NCBI GenBank assembly: GCA_014529385.2
Contig: CM043950.1
Location: forward strand, 81,168,843 to 81,232,842
Direction: 5' to 3'
DNA length: 64,000 nucleotides
Source of the DNA: Adiantum capillus-veneris
Taxonomy: Eukaryota; Streptophyta; Polypodiopsida; Polypodiales; Pteridaceae
Below, piece after piece: positions 11,430-23,114 of this stretch. Position 1 is the first letter of the stretch; each line of letters starts with the position of its first letter. The translations under genes and the position numbers were made by a program. Below the pieces are notes generated by a model. That model did no database searches. It was not told where the DNA came from and saw nothing but the letters and a program-made list of their open reading frames with translations.

Positions 11430-12600
11430 CTGGTAACTCTATTTCTTTAACTATCGTCAGACCATCATAGACTCCATTACTTCCATTAGTAGGTGTTCTT
11501 TGGGCCTTTGTATACACAACCTTACGCTCCTCCATTGCGTAGGATTTAAAATTATGAATTGTGAGGTCTTGTTGTTTTGTGGACTATGATAATGCTTCCG
11601 CTTCCGTTAGTTGTCAAGCTAACTCTCGATTTTGGCATCTCCTTACAATATGGCTCAACTTTGGCTTCTCGATGACCTCTAGCTGTGCAATTTCAAGGGG
11701 TTGTGGACTGCACCACATGACGCTTCGAAGGTATTCACCCCAATTATCTACCAACTTTCGATGAGCGTCACATGCCCCCATATAACTGAGCCATTCTGCA
11801 GTAGATTTCTTTTCATTTATCCTAGCATGTATATTTGCTTGATATCACCACCTCTTATATCGCTTACTCTTCTTATATAATTTTTGATTATGGCCGATCT
11901 CTAGTGCAGAGTAGGCTAGAGTCGCTACTTGTGTCTTCTCCTCTCCAAGATAGATCGTCATCTTGGGTACCACTGGCCTTGAATGGTTTGTCCCCACATT
12001 TGTACCAATATTTAACTCAGATTCTTCATCCTAAGATTCAATGTTAACTAATGATTCCAACTCCAAATTATGTGGGCTATAGTCTTCTTAGACGCTACTC
12101 GTTCCACTATTAGTCAAACCTTCATGTTGTAGGTCATCAAAAGCTATATGTACTGCTCCTATCATATTTAAAGGTACGAGTTGTGGCACTTCGTCCCCCT
12201 CAGGTGTTACGCAAGTCCTCCCTCTATTTCTCCAAGTGTCTATAATTGCCGCTAGGTGGATCCAGTCTACGTTGTGAGACTCAACCATTCCAGGTAGAAC
12301 ATCCATATAAGGGGTATCTTTCCCAACATCAGTGTCCTTTTTACACTGTAACAATACTGCAAGGGGGCTGAGTGAATTGTGGTGTCAGATCGATGGTCAA
12401 TTATAAATCTGTTCCCTAGAGGATGTGCTTGACCAGTCACAAGATCAACTCAAATGATAGAGTCTTGGAACTATAAGTAGACATGGTTTTTAAACCATTC
12501 ATGCACCATCTTTTCTTCTCTCATGAAAGGACGTTCTAATATCATCTCAGATGACATAGTGTGCTTGGAAAATCCATAATAATGAAGGTGTGCCTTACCT
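11430..12600 (-). other. Gypsy-A linker between protease and RT, degraded
   Basis: Minus-strand fragments such as the 88-codon frame 12088-12354 (SHNVDWIHLAAIIDTW) and stretches near 11830-11650 (KLVDNWGEYLRS) still look coding and lie in the expected order. I cannot assign a domain. It is probably polyprotein sequence between protease and RT. Confidence 0.45.
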
Positions 12601-12879
12601 TGTGTCCAAGAACCTTGATCTTGAGATCTTCCAACATCCCAATAGGTTTAATGATGGTCCCATTGGCCATCTGTACCACTATGTTTGTAGACCCAAGGTG
12701 GGTCTTCCCATAGATTCCCGAAAATTTTTAGTTACAATGCTAACCCCAATGCCACCATCAAGGATTCCCTTCACAATTAATCCTTTGGTAGTGATTGGTA
12801 GGGTTGCATTGGATTCATCGCCTTCAAAGTATTGTCCCAACTTGTTGACATGTATTTCAAGAATAGAGTTGTCATCCAA
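12600..12879 (-). pseudogene. Gypsy-A protease remnant
   Basis: The frame at 12679-12879 reads LPITTKGLIVKGILDGG then IGVSIVTKNFRESMG, matching the retropepsin N-terminal half of plant Gypsy elements, but the active-site triplet is D-G-G instead of D-T/S-G. Homology appears to continue to about 12600 (VQMANGTIIKPIGM). Confidence 0.7.
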
Positions 12880-13770
12880 GTTAGGTTGCGGATCTAAGGT
12901 TCCTCCTCTACTAGCACTTCATTGGACCTATCCATCGGCACAAATTGTGGTAACCCGGCTTTCGGTCCTCCATTGAGGAAAGCTCGAAGAGCTAGTAATA
13001 GCTCGGGGTCTCCATATACTTTAGACATTGGTGGTTCTAACTTTTGAAGCCATGAAATCCATCAATTTGGCAATATTTAATGGAATGTTCCTTGAGATGG
13101 GGGAAGATGGAATCTCGATTTATTCAATCGGGTCAGGTAATCCCTCGTTAAACATCCTCTCCAGCAAGAAGGGAGTACGCCCACTTCTCAATGACTTAAA
13201 GTCAATTTCTTCTTGGATGACACTAGGTATGACTAGTGTTCTATGGTCTTTGTGCGGTTGATTATGTTAGGAAACATTGTGTCTGTAATTTGGATCTTCT
13301 TAGGTGTTGGTTCACGCCCCATTTACCAAACTCCTTAATTGCTTGACGCGCTCGATCTCCTCTAAGGGTTTGGGTAAGTTATGATCTTTTTCCTATGTTC
13401 CATGGGTTGTGTCCATTGTGGCTCATCATGATCCTCCTTGTTTTTTTCTTTTCTAATGGTCTTTTTAGTCTCCATGGAATTAGAATCAATTCCAACGTCG
13501 TTCATATACACGGGGTCGTCACCAATTTCTGTGTTAGTCTTTGAACTAGGGTTTGACTTCGTTCCATTTTTTGATCTCTTCCTTCGTGTGTTCTTCCTCT
13601 TCTTGGACAAGGCGATTGATGCCACTTCTCTTTCTTCAAGAATATAATTTTAATTTTGAAGCATCGATCATGTGAGTACATTTACTGGTACCACTGTACT
13701 TTGTGATGGCGCCTCAGTAATCTCAATTAAGTTCAATGACGTGATCCTTGGTGCATTAAAATTATTAGGA
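12880..13770 (-). other. Gypsy-A gag/protease spacer
   Basis: Fragmented minus-strand coding sequence. 13362-13625 is very Lys/Arg/Asn-rich (KKRKNTRRKRSKNG) and could be the basic tail of gag. There are no other domains. It abuts the inserted miniature LTR element. Confidence 0.4.
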
Positions 13771-13775
13771 CATTG

Positions 13776-14049
13776 TGTTGGGGAACAGCTATGGTGGATG
13801 CCATCTCATACAACCATGGCGAAAGAGGAAGCTGCACCAAGAGAGTATACGAGAAGGAGAGAGCAGATCGACACCAGTTTTTTTTTTAAAAAAAAAACCA
13901 CGTTGTATTGTATTGAAAGCCTTACAATATAAAAGGTAACCTTGCCATGCATAACTTGGAGTCCAAGTGAAGTCACTTGCATGCTCCATAAAGGGAATTT
14001 CCCATAGGCTAGACACTCAATATAACTGATCGAGCGCTTGAACCCAACA
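13776..14049 (-). repeat. miniature element 3' LTR
   Basis: 274 bp, TG...CA. Its internal homopolymer is T9A10, whereas the partner LTR has an A20 run. Lies next to the purine tract, so it is the 3' LTR. Confidence 0.94.
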
Positions 14050-14061
14050 ATCCCCCCCTCA
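14050..14061 (-). promoter_or_regulatory. polypurine tract of the miniature element
   Basis: The minus strand reads GAGGGGGGGAT immediately before the 3' LTR. Confidence 0.82.
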
Positions 14062-14368
14062 AGCCCGAACTAGATAATACCTCTCATGATACCTCGAGTT
14101 TTTGGTGTACTCGTCAACTGTGAGTTTTAGGTTTTCTCACAACCAAGGATTTCTGGTGTATCCATAACCTGGTGCTAGAACAGTAACCCCCTCCTTGAAC
14201 AGATAGGGTGTAGGTCAAAAAAGTTAGCTACCAAAAATGGAGTTTTTGGTTCACTGCCAAACCTTGGGTTTAAGGTGTACCCAGTAACCTCATGAAAAGT
14301 GATAACAAAAATGGGCTGAGAACAAATACTTTTTGGGAGGTCTTACCACATGATTGTCATGGCAGTGT

Positions 14369-15064
14369 CTATAGCCCGTACAAGGCTGTAAGTGACATTT
14401 GATAAGCTAAAATAAGGCTTTTGACAGGAAATTTATGATTGTTTTTGACAATAGACAAAAGCATAACAAACCTATGACAACAAAAAGAAATGACAGAGCA
14501 TGACTTTTGACCAGAACAACTTGATTGAAGAACCTTTGAAGAATATTGCCAGTAGAAAGCCCAAAAAACCATTTGAAAGTCACCGGTTCGAACTTGCTTC
14601 TTTTGTGAATCCTTTTCTGTGTGACTGCTTCCTTTCCCTTTGTGCCGATTCTTATAGTCATTCTTGGGATGATGATGATGACGATGATGATGCCGCTGGC
14701 GATTTTGGCTACTCGTATGAGATGTGCAAGTACATGGTGGATCATAAACATCTTCAGCCCAAGTGACATGCTTCTGGGGCCGGTGTCCAAGGCCATACTT
14801 TTCAGAACCACCTCGTAATGCTGATCTTACCTTAGCAAGACCATGATGACAACCTTCAGTTGAAACTGCAAGCTCTGGCAGCTCAAGAGGCAAAGAGCCT
14901 TTGTTGCCTTCTGCATGTAACGACGAGGAGATCTTTGAAAAATTTCGAGCTTCAAAACTAAAAGCTGTATTTGCCGATCTACTACTGAGCATCGAGGGCA
15001 TGAATAAGCTCTTAATTAAATCCAAGGGCTCAAAAATAAGATGGATACTTAAAACAGTATGCAA
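14369..15064 (-). pseudogene. probable captured host-gene fragment
   Basis: A 231-codon frame inside the pol-less element. Residues 45-160 look like a real plant protein: LRGGSEKYGLG, then HVTWAEDVYDPP at 99-110, then a His/Lys-rich basic tail (RHHHRHHHHPK, KNRHKGKGSS). I recall a plant-specific family of uncharacterised proteins sharing a V-[ST]-W-A-x-D-V-Y-D-P core followed by a basic Lys/Ser tail; this is recall, not a search. The ends of the frame look like transposon interior. A shifted frame at 14407-14811 covers the same DNA. Transduction of gene pieces by non-autonomous LTR elements is known in plants. Confidence 0.5.
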
Positions 15065-15322
15065 GAAATTGCTTGCAGACAGCAGCGCAGTCGACAGCGC
15101 CGAACTTGACGAGGTTACACAGGGCTATAGAGTTGAAAATGGGATCAAGCCACAGTGTCAAAACTTGCTTTGCATGCCAGGGCGACCTGTTTGATGGCGT
15201 TTATGATGAGATCTGAGCAGGTCGATGTCCCTTTGTTCTCTTCTAGAAGCAATTGTTCCCGCGGATTCGAGTCGAGCACAAGCGTCAAGGTTGTGGCAGC
15301 CGGCCTGGGCTCTGCGGCCTGG

Positions 15323-15334
15323 GCTCTGATACCA
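15323..15334 (-). promoter_or_regulatory. primer-binding site of the miniature element
   Basis: The minus strand reads TGGTATCAGAGC two bases inside the 5' LTR, the initiator Met-tRNA complement. It continues as a short tandem GCCCAGGCC-type duplication. Confidence 0.9.
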
Positions 15335-15336
15335 TT

Positions 15337-15621
15337 TGTTGGGGAACAGCTATGGTGGATGCCATCTCATACAAGCCATGGCGAAAGAGGAAGCTGTAGC
15401 AAGAGAGTATACGAGAAGGATAGAGCAGATCGACACCAGTAAAAAAAAAAAAAAAAAAAACCACGTTGTATTGTATTGAAAGCCTTACAATATAAAAGGT
15501 ATAAAAGGTAACCTTGTCATGCATAACTTGGAGTCCAAGTGAAGTCACCTGCATGCTCCATAAAGGGAATTTCACATAGGCTAGACACTCAATATAACTG
15601 ACCGAGGGCTTGAACCCAACA
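15337..15621 (-). repeat. miniature element 5' LTR
   Basis: 285 bp, TG...CA, next to the primer site. It contains a short tandem duplication (TATAAAAGG twice near 15490-15508) that is absent from the other LTR and accounts for most of the length difference. Confidence 0.94.
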
Positions 15622-15626
15622 CATTG

Positions 15627-17990
15627 GGCAATCAAATGATTTATGCCACATCGATTACACATGAGTATCGGCATTGTAGATGTGCTCCCTTGATTGGTAT
15701 GTACTAGTGTGGAACTAATAGGGCACTCATCTACACGATGTGGGCCCCCACACTCGTAGCATTGAAGAGGTGGTCTCTTGGCAGTGAAATTGATATTTGG
15801 CCTCTTGTTGCAAGAGCAGCTCTTTGATAGTAGACAGGTTTGACTTGTCGCCAACAATCTTCCATTTAGTATAAAGGACACTCTTCAAGAGTATCCTCCC
15901 ATAGGCAATATTAGTGTCTATTCCTTCCTCATAGCCATTGAAACAAGCACTAGATGGCTTGCAACCCATATGATTCACATTGGTGACTCTTGAATGTGGG
16001 GGCTACGGTCCTAGTACTGGAGGTGGTAGCGGTGTAGCTTGAACAACATTTTGGGCTCTAGGAACCATATGTTGCAACATTTGTTCAACAGGTGGGGCAA
16101 GCATCAATGCAGAAACTCGAGGTGAATCTGTCCAGGCCAAAGGTGGTCTATTCACCATCACACGTTTGAACATTATGCAATCCTTAGCTTGGTGCTCGTA
16201 CCTACCACATGCATTGCAATTCTCTTTGAATTTTACCATAAATGTAGGACATTCACAAGCACTATGTGGACCAAAGAAAATTGAGCACCATTGTTGTTCC
16301 CTTCTTGGATACGTATGATTGTTTTGTGGAGCACGATTATCTCTAAGACTTTCTTGAATGACCTTGGTGAGATCGTCCAAATTCATCTCGGATATCTTTG
16401 GCTCTTTAACAATAGTCTTTATGGTCATTGGCCCATGCCCTGATGCTTGCGTGCTACTAGAGTTTGGCTCAGAAGACACTCTTTCACCTACAATTTTTCA
16501 ATTGTCTTCCAATTTGATTGCATTGGTAGTGATTGTCTCCAAAGTAGTAGTACCTCTAATGACTAGGCCATTATAGATATTTTCATGTTGCAATCCTCGA
16601 AGGAATCTATCGAGTAGTTGGTTATTGTTGAAACGCTCATTTAAAGGACAATGAGAGTTTAAGTGATTTAGACGACTGATAAAGCCTCTCACTGACTCGC
16701 CTTCCTCATGTTCGGCCTTTTGTAGCTAAGATGCTACACCCCAAAGCACACCTTTTTGTATATACTCTTTTAGGAACAATCTCCGAAGAGTAGGGTAAAT
16801 CGTTTTCTCCTCTATCCTTAAGGTCATATACCAATCCCCAGCCTTCCCACTCAAAGTCAGGCTTAAAGCATTGCACTTATGTAGTTCATTGTGCTCTCCC
16901 AGGGAATCACATACTTGTTCAAATACTTCAATGTGCCTTTGAGCATCTTCATCTCCATCAAATTTTTGCATAAGCTTTGCAATTTGTACCGCTTTACTCC
17001 TAGGTTCTCTTTCAGGCGCGTGCCGCATATTCTCCGCAATAGATTGACCTATCATTTGAGCAAATGCTGCCGAATCACCTAGTGAGGAGGTATGGGAGGC
17101 ACTCCTTCTCGAATCATATGTGGGACAGGGGTGGTTACTGGCCATGGCATATATGTAACCGATGTAGGATATGGAATATGCCTTGGCATAGGTCCACTCG
17201 GATAAGAGCTTGAGAATGGCACTCGTGGAGTATATGTTGTCGGTACAATCGGAGGTGTAGGAGCCATGTGTGCATAAGTGGCTACATGCACATATGCTCG
17301 AGGCCCAGTGGTAGGTACCACGCCACTAGGTAGCGGTAATGCACTAGCCCTAGAGGCCATAGGTGCATTCTCTATTAGGTTCATCACTGGAGTAGGCGCT
17401 GCGGTTTCTCTGCGAGGAGGTTAAGCCAAACTAGGAAAACTTAAGTTTTTGTTCGTGGACTCGGACTGCATTCCAGGAAAAACCACATATGAGGGGTCCA
17501 TGGGACTCATCATAGGAGTCTCCATTTGTGATAGAGTAGGTTGTTTGGCTTTGCTCTTATCTAGAAATCTCATGGGGCCAGTTGAGGGTACATTTACGCA
17601 TCAATTTTACCTCTCCGAGTGGATGATGCCATGGAAGACATCACATATCAGTCTTTGTTGTTCCTCAATATTAACAGGGTTAGATGTGCATTGTATAATC
17701 TCTATCCACCCTACATGGTAGGAGCGGCCAAAGTATAGATCCATAAACATCTCAGTGTGGAGGTCATATCTCCAATTTTCATTAAGGAATACCCCTTCCA
17801 GACTTCACGTGTTAGAGGTCCCTTGTGAGGTGGAAGTAATGTTGCTCCCCGAGGTTTTGCCTTTTGTGGTTGGTGCTTTAGAGGGAACTTCCGAGGGAGG
17901 TAGCTCGGTAGGGCCTACATTAAAGGAGGTAGGCAAAATATCCACATGGACACTCTTAGGGGTTGTGGGGTCCATGTAAGATGTGAACAT
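15627..17990 (-). pseudogene. Gypsy-A gag
   Basis: Minus-strand fragments in order. 17805-17990 is a Pro/Thr/Ser-rich N-terminus. 17079-17387 is a Pro-rich linker. 16726-17145 holds the gag core (AQRHIEVFEQVCDSLGEH, then AGDWYMTL). 16498-16692 continues it (FISRLNHLN). 16003-16479 has a zinc knuckle CNACGRYEHQAKDC. 15627-15978 has CYECGGPHRVDEC and CNRCGINHLIAQC. Three knuckle-like motifs are unusual for a plant Gypsy gag. The last one is directly interrupted by the miniature LTR element, and the reading resumes at 13770. Frames are broken by stops between fragments. Confidence 0.82.
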
Positions 17991-18190
17991 AGAATCTACT
18001 TCCCCACCCTCTTCCTACACTTCATTGGCCTCGAGTTCGGAGCGAGTAGCTCTACTAAATGTCTCCATAAAACGGCTAAACATGCTAGCACTAGGTTGTG
18101 GAGACCTGGTGGATGCGTGTCCTACTTCCTCAGAGTTTTGTATAGGATAACCTTCCATCACGTTCGAGTCAGAGGAAGATTCACTAGCCA

Positions 18191-19223
18191 CTAGGTGGGG
18201 GTCTTGAGTAGTACTACCTTGGGTTCTCGCTAAGAGCCTAGAGCCTACTGTGGAGGGATAATCGTGTAAACAAAGGCACTCTCTATATGCTCATGCTCTA
18301 GCACATGACCAGAGCGTAGGTGCATGTGACCTTAACAACCGAGAAGTATTGGTGAGTGCCAATGAAGGCCGCTCCCCTAGTTTTTTTGGGTGCTTTGCAA
18401 GCCTATTTTACTCTCAAGGTTTTGATTTTATTTATTTTTTGTCTTTTCTTCTGACCAAGCTAGCTAAAAAACGAGCGTCTCGGTTAGAGGGATGTTGCGT
18501 GCTTTACAACCCAAGATTTGGTTACTTTACATCCTCAAAATCCTCAAATGGTCTATTTCTCGTTGGAAACTAGGCTTAAAATAGAAAGTCCAAGGGTGCT
18601 ACTGTAGAGGGGTGGATGGAGGACTTGTCCCACATGCCCTCACTCCCTCTTGTGGGGGTAGACTTTATATATAGGCTTGGGTCTATACTATGTAATAAGG
18701 GCTGAGGACTGAGGCTTGGGCATGGGCTTGGGCATGGGCTTGGGCTTGGGGAATGATCCCAATCCTTCTTTTCATATGCACTTTCCTTGTTTTTTATTTG
18801 ATTTTTTATTTTTATTTTTAATTTTTAATTTTATAAATCTGAAGATAAGGGCCGCGTTGGTGCGAGCTGTGTATGGTTGTGGCCGCACCTTGAGCAACCG
18901 CTCGTGGGCCTTCCAAGATCGAGAATAAACCGTGCGAGACAGAACTAAAACAAAGGCTTGGATAACTTGATTGAACAAAAAAACAGAATAGAACTTAACA
19001 AGATAGAACAAAACGTTCCTTGATAGACTTACACCAAAAACACACACATGCACCACCTTTCTCTGAACCATGAAATGCCTTGATGAGACTTTATAAGTCA
19101 AAATCCAATGGCAGATGCCATGTTTAATGAAATCTCTCTTTTTCTACTCTCTTCCCTCCCATTTTTTCTCATGTGAAGTAATCGCATGATTGGATTTTAT
19201 GATTAATAAAATCCACAAATAGT

Positions 19224-19225
<2 letters not shown>
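18191..19225. other. unassigned, possible 5' LTR of Gypsy-A
   Basis: No coding domain. A TATA-like string TATATATAAAG is on the minus strand at about 18663-18673, oriented towards gag, so part of this stretch may be the 5' LTR. 18711-18751 is a short tandem repeat of GGGCATGGGCTT. 18790-18840 is T-rich. Paired LTR ends were not found. Confidence 0.35.

Positions 19226-19256
<31 letters not shown>
19226..19256. repeat. (GT)n microsatellite
   Basis: About 15 GT units followed by a GC/AC-alternating, partly palindromic stretch (GCACGCGCACGCGTGC). Alternating purine-pyrimidine DNA of this kind can adopt Z-form in vitro. Confidence 0.95.
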
Positions 19257-19257
<1 letters not shown>

Positions 19258-19654
19258 ACGCGCACGCGTGCACACATGCATGTGTTGTACATGTGTTTGG
19301 TAAAGGTAAGGAAACAAAGTTAGAGAACATAGCAGAATGTTTCAAAAACAATTTGTCCTAGGTGACCATTAGTATCATAGTCACTATGAGCGTCATTATC
19401 ACCATTGGTAATACTCATACATGTGCTGACGCCATCGGGCGACCCCAAAACCATCAAGGCCTAAGTGTTGGCACCTTTTGTGAGCTCTAGTAGTGGTTCT
19501 TAATACGAGTTTTTCGGGGATTTTCTCAAGATTTCACCAACATGCATTCAAGAACTTATTTGAAAACCCCGTGTTTTTAGATTTCTCATAGATATGCCAC
19601 ACCCTTTCTTACTTTAATCTGTGTATGTCTTCTTTGATTGGTACCCTCGTTAAA

Positions 19655-21850
19655 GAAGACAGGCTATGGTGGGTGCAAGCAGTGAGGCACCATAGCTAGT
19701 GAGAGAGAAGCTATAGAGAGAAGGCAGATGTGCAAACTATAAAAAACAAGGGCTTACATTTTCTTATTTAGAAATCCTTTATAATTAGGCTAGACTTCCA
19801 TGTGGTGAAAGATTTGATTCTTGACCGGACTTGAAGAAGAAGGGTAGATAGTATTTTAGGAGAGAAGAAGAGGTTCACACGCTAGCAAACAAGGTATGCT
19901 TATCAAATAGCCATCCCCTTAAGCTTGACTTTAAGCATTTTTGTGACAAGCACTCAATAATACAGTTCTATAATTTTTTGTTGATGGGAACTTTTCAAAT
20001 ATATCGCAGTGGATCTCTTTAGATTTAACACTTCACACTTTCCTAGGATATATCATGGCAATTCTTAGAGAATTCAACAGGTCACAATTTCTTTCATGTG
20101 TCCATCACACATCAATAGATTGATCAAGAGTGCAAACAAAGTTTTTCATTAGGAAAGTCTTACCTCCAATTTATTTTGGTCGGGGCAATGTATAACCCCA
20201 TACAACTTTTAATAGTCATGGAAGGTTTCAGATGTATAATACATTTTCCCTTGTAGATTTTCATCGCCTCTTTATGTTGTATTTTCAAAACACATGCCAT
20301 GGGATAATATTCCTTGTAGGCATGCCTATGGCACGTAAGAAGGAAACATATCTAGTGAGGTTATATCATGTTGATAGAATTTTCATATGTTAGAAAACAC
20401 ATAAAAAGTGTGATGCTTGATTCATTGATATGAGTAATAACATCTTGGTGAATTATGATGGTTGTGCCTCAAAATAAAAGATCTGTGTGTGAAGGAGACT
20501 CAAGTGTGTGAACACACTTCAAAGCAAAACCATGAACCATTATACTTTGGAAATTAAAAAACGAGAAAACTAATGGTGCAAAGATAAGAAAATAGCAGCA
20601 CCTTGATTTTGGATGACCCTTTATTCCATCTCTCGTGCTAGAAGGATGATGCAAGGTGAGTGCTTGTATATGTTTTGAAGATATGTGGGACTTGATTTGC
20701 ATAATGGTGGATGGGCACTTGAGGTATGACATGCCTTTTGTGTGTGAGAAAGAGCCTCTCCTTTGCGCCCAAATTTCTCCACTAAAATCTCAACGGTCAC
20801 CTTTAGTTGTAGCTAGTGTTTGGGAAAAGCATGTCTCAGCTTAATATGGTGCCACTTTGAAGTTTCAAAAAATGCCAATTGAGAGGAGGAGGGAAAGGAC
20901 ATATCCCATGTCCATTTTGAGGAAGATACTGTAAAATTGGTAGAAATAAGGGAATATCTCATGTAGATTTTGAGGAAAATACTGTAAAATTAGTAAAAAC
21001 AAGGTCAATTTCTCAAAATTCTCTCTTAGAAAATCCATAAAAAGGAATTATATCTAGTTGGCAAAATGATTTTTACTAAACACTATTGTAGTTGAGTTGG
21101 CATTCTGTGTGTGTGTGTGTGCGCGCGCGCACGCATGTGCGTGCAAAAAGACTACAACTTGATGATGGTCCTTGTACTTTGTTGATAACACTATTGATTG
21201 CCGCTTGCTACTTCAACTCTCCGGTTTGTACTTGGTTTGAAGAATTAATATTGTGTTATTTGAGTGATTTCCTAGCCTTGGAGCTCACATCGTTTTTCAT
21301 GTAGAAGCTTCAAATCTACTTCATAGCTCCACAAGCCCATATTGGAAGGGCTTCGATACCAATTGAAGAAGATGGGTTATGATGGGTCCAAATGATGAGG
21401 CTCAATAGCTAGTGAGATATGGAGAGTATAGAGAGATTTGAAGAGACAGAAGGCAAATGAACAAACTATAATGAACACAATGTGAGGACTCACATTGGCC
21501 TATAGAAGGAGACAGAGACATCTTGAAAGATCTTAAACTTTTAGAAGAAGATCTGTTTAAACACTATTCGTGCTTAACTGTTGAATAAGCTCAAAAAACC
21601 CTAAGGTTGGTCTAGTTAAATGAATGTGTGAAGATGGTATTTCACAAAGACATCTTAAAATCTAAAGGTTCTAGTAGAAGATAGGTTTAACAATGCCTAT
21701 CTATTCATGCTTTGTTGCTAGTAGATAAGCTTTTAAAAATCCCTAAAGTGGGTCTAGTTAAATATGGTGAACTAGAAGATAGGTAACAATGCCTTTCTAT
21801 TCGTGCTTTACAGCTAGATAAGCTTTAAAAATCCCTAAGAAGGTTGGCAT
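19655..21850 (-). mobile_element. possible degenerate LTR pair with 1.4-kb interior
   Basis: The segment starting near 19643 (AAGAAGACAGGCTATGGTGGG) and that starting near 21366 (GAAGAAGATGGGTTATGATGGG) align for about 55-100 bp at roughly 70%, both running into ATAGCTAGTGAGA and later CAAACTATAA. Just left of the second copy the minus strand reads TTGGTATCGAAGC, close to an initiator Met-tRNA primer site, as expected inside a 5' LTR of a minus-strand element. The interior has no pol domain. No target duplication was found, so this is tentative. Confidence 0.35.
21106..21131. repeat. (TG)n(CG)n microsatellite
   Basis: TG units pass directly into a CG/CA run, another alternating purine-pyrimidine tract. 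Confidence 0.9.
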
Positions 21851-21944
21851 GTGCACAAAAGAAGGAAATGAACCAAGAGCCTTCTTCTAGCAAACAAGAA
21901 GCCCGCACTTTGCCTCTAGTTAAAATAGCCCACATGCCGCAGCC

Positions 21945-22479
21945 AAGTTAAGCCTATTGTGCAATCAACACGCTCCAAGAGACAACATCCTAAGAAGGAT
22001 TCCCATCAAGAAGTTTATGTGCCTTCATGAGGGCACCACAATTGGCATACATATCCATCAAAGTTCCATGAAGCACATCTTTGTCCACCAATAGCCCCTG
22101 ACTAACAATCTCGCTGTGACTTCACATGTTTATGAAGGCCAGATCCCTTCAAGGTGCAATGAGTGAATGCGATTGGAGTAAGGTCTTCCCTCTGCATATG
22201 GTTGAAACCACCCATAGCTTCCTTGCCAGAGCCATCTTGGGAAAAGGTTGCAATCAACATGCTCCAAGTAATGCCATTCCAAAGATGATGCTCATCAAGA
22301 ACTTCTCATGCTTTCCCAACAATGCCACAAAATAGCATACATATCACACAAAGCACATCCAAGCATGACGAATAGTCTTCTTTTGATCTGTAGTGTGTTC
22401 TACGGACACAAAACCAGTGTCGCTTTCAGGATATTCATCAACCATGAAGATTCAAAAAAAGAAGTGTGTGTGTGTGTGA

Positions 22480-22530
<51 letters not shown>

Positions 22531-22640
22531 CACCTCATTCGCCAATTGGTCTGGGAAGTTAGCATAGCGCGATCTGAGATTTGTGAAGCCCATCAAGAAC
22601 TTCTTGTGCTACTGTGAGGGTACCACATTTGGCACCAATG
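21945..22640 (-). pseudogene. PPR (pentatricopeptide repeat) pseudogene fragments
   Basis: Several minus-strand pieces read as plant PPR motifs. Near 22100-21970: HSEIVSQGLLVDKDVL, then GTLMDMYANCGAL and DVVSWSVLIA. Near 22280-22180: ITWSMLIATFSQDGSGKEA followed by MQREG. Near 22640-22570: GAKCGTLTVAQEVLDGL. These are the typical x-M-Y-A-K-C-G, W-x-x-L-I and G-x-x-x-E-A-L elements of PLS-type PPR proteins, which bind organellar RNA. The pieces are in different frames, with a TAG before DVVSWS, and are separated by a (TG)n(AG)n tract, so no functional protein can be made. Confidence 0.8.
22465..22528. repeat. (TG)n(AG)n compound microsatellite
   Basis: TG repeats with one interruption (22465-22498) followed by AG repeats (22499-22528). 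It lies inside the PPR debris. Confidence 0.95.
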
Positions 22641-23046
22641 TGATCCTAAATATGCATCTTTTTGAATAGTAAGCATCTTAGGCTAGGTTCAGATGTTGCG
22701 GCTAAACGAAAGGGGCAGAAGCGTGTTCTCATGTGGCATGGAGGCATAGGCAAAGTGAACAGATTCTTTCTCTGGAAACACACTCAAAAACCCCCGCCCC
22801 CCTTTTTTTGGGAGAACAAGCTAGGCACCTCAGGCGATGATAAATTTTGAGCGCTTCTTCCACATTGAAAATTTAAAGATCAACAAAATCAATGACGACC
22901 GCTAGTGCCACATAGACACTAGCGCTCGAAATTTAACCGCACGGGGCGCCTTGTAGTCAGCGTGACTCGTGGGCTGGAGAAATGAACATGGGCCAGGCAA
23001 CATGAAGCTTCAACGCCATTGGTTTCTATTATTTACCTTGTAGGAG

Positions 23047-23048
<2 letters not shown>

Positions 23049-23107
<59 letters not shown>

Positions 23108-23114
23108 GAGAGAG
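23049..23114. repeat. (AG)n microsatellite
   Basis: About 33 AG units with one TG interruption near the end. Confidence 0.96.

Larger units (their letters stand above)
13771..15626 (-). mobile_element. non-autonomous LTR element (TRIM/LARD-like), insert 13776-15621
   Basis: 1846 bp with LTRs at 13776-14049 and 15337-15621 that begin TGTTGGGG and end CCCAACA. A perfect 5-bp duplication CATTG lies at 13771-13775 and 15622-15626, and it interrupts the gag zinc-knuckle region of Gypsy-A. Orientation is minus: the sequence inside the right LTR reads TGGTATCAGAGCCC (initiator Met-tRNA primer site) and inside the left LTR GAGGGGGGGAT (purine tract). The 1.29-kb interior has no protease, integrase, RT or RNase H, so it must borrow them. 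It instead contains a frame resembling a plant host protein. The LTRs are about 96% identical. Confidence 0.95.
7435..18190 (-). mobile_element. decayed Ty3/Gypsy element A (interrupted)
   Basis: Read on the minus strand, coding remnants follow the Gypsy order: gag (about 17990-15630), protease (12879-12600), RT (11423-10475), RNase H (10538-10057), integrase (9910-8937). They are followed by an extra region with a second retropepsin-like motif (8795-8292) and W-V-P-K motifs (8130-7820). Gag is split by a miniature LTR element at 13776-15621. Frames are broken in every domain. I could not find paired LTRs. The left end is cut by Copia-1, and the right end is uncertain; a TATA-like string at about 18663-18673 might belong to a 5' LTR. 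Confidence 0.85.
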
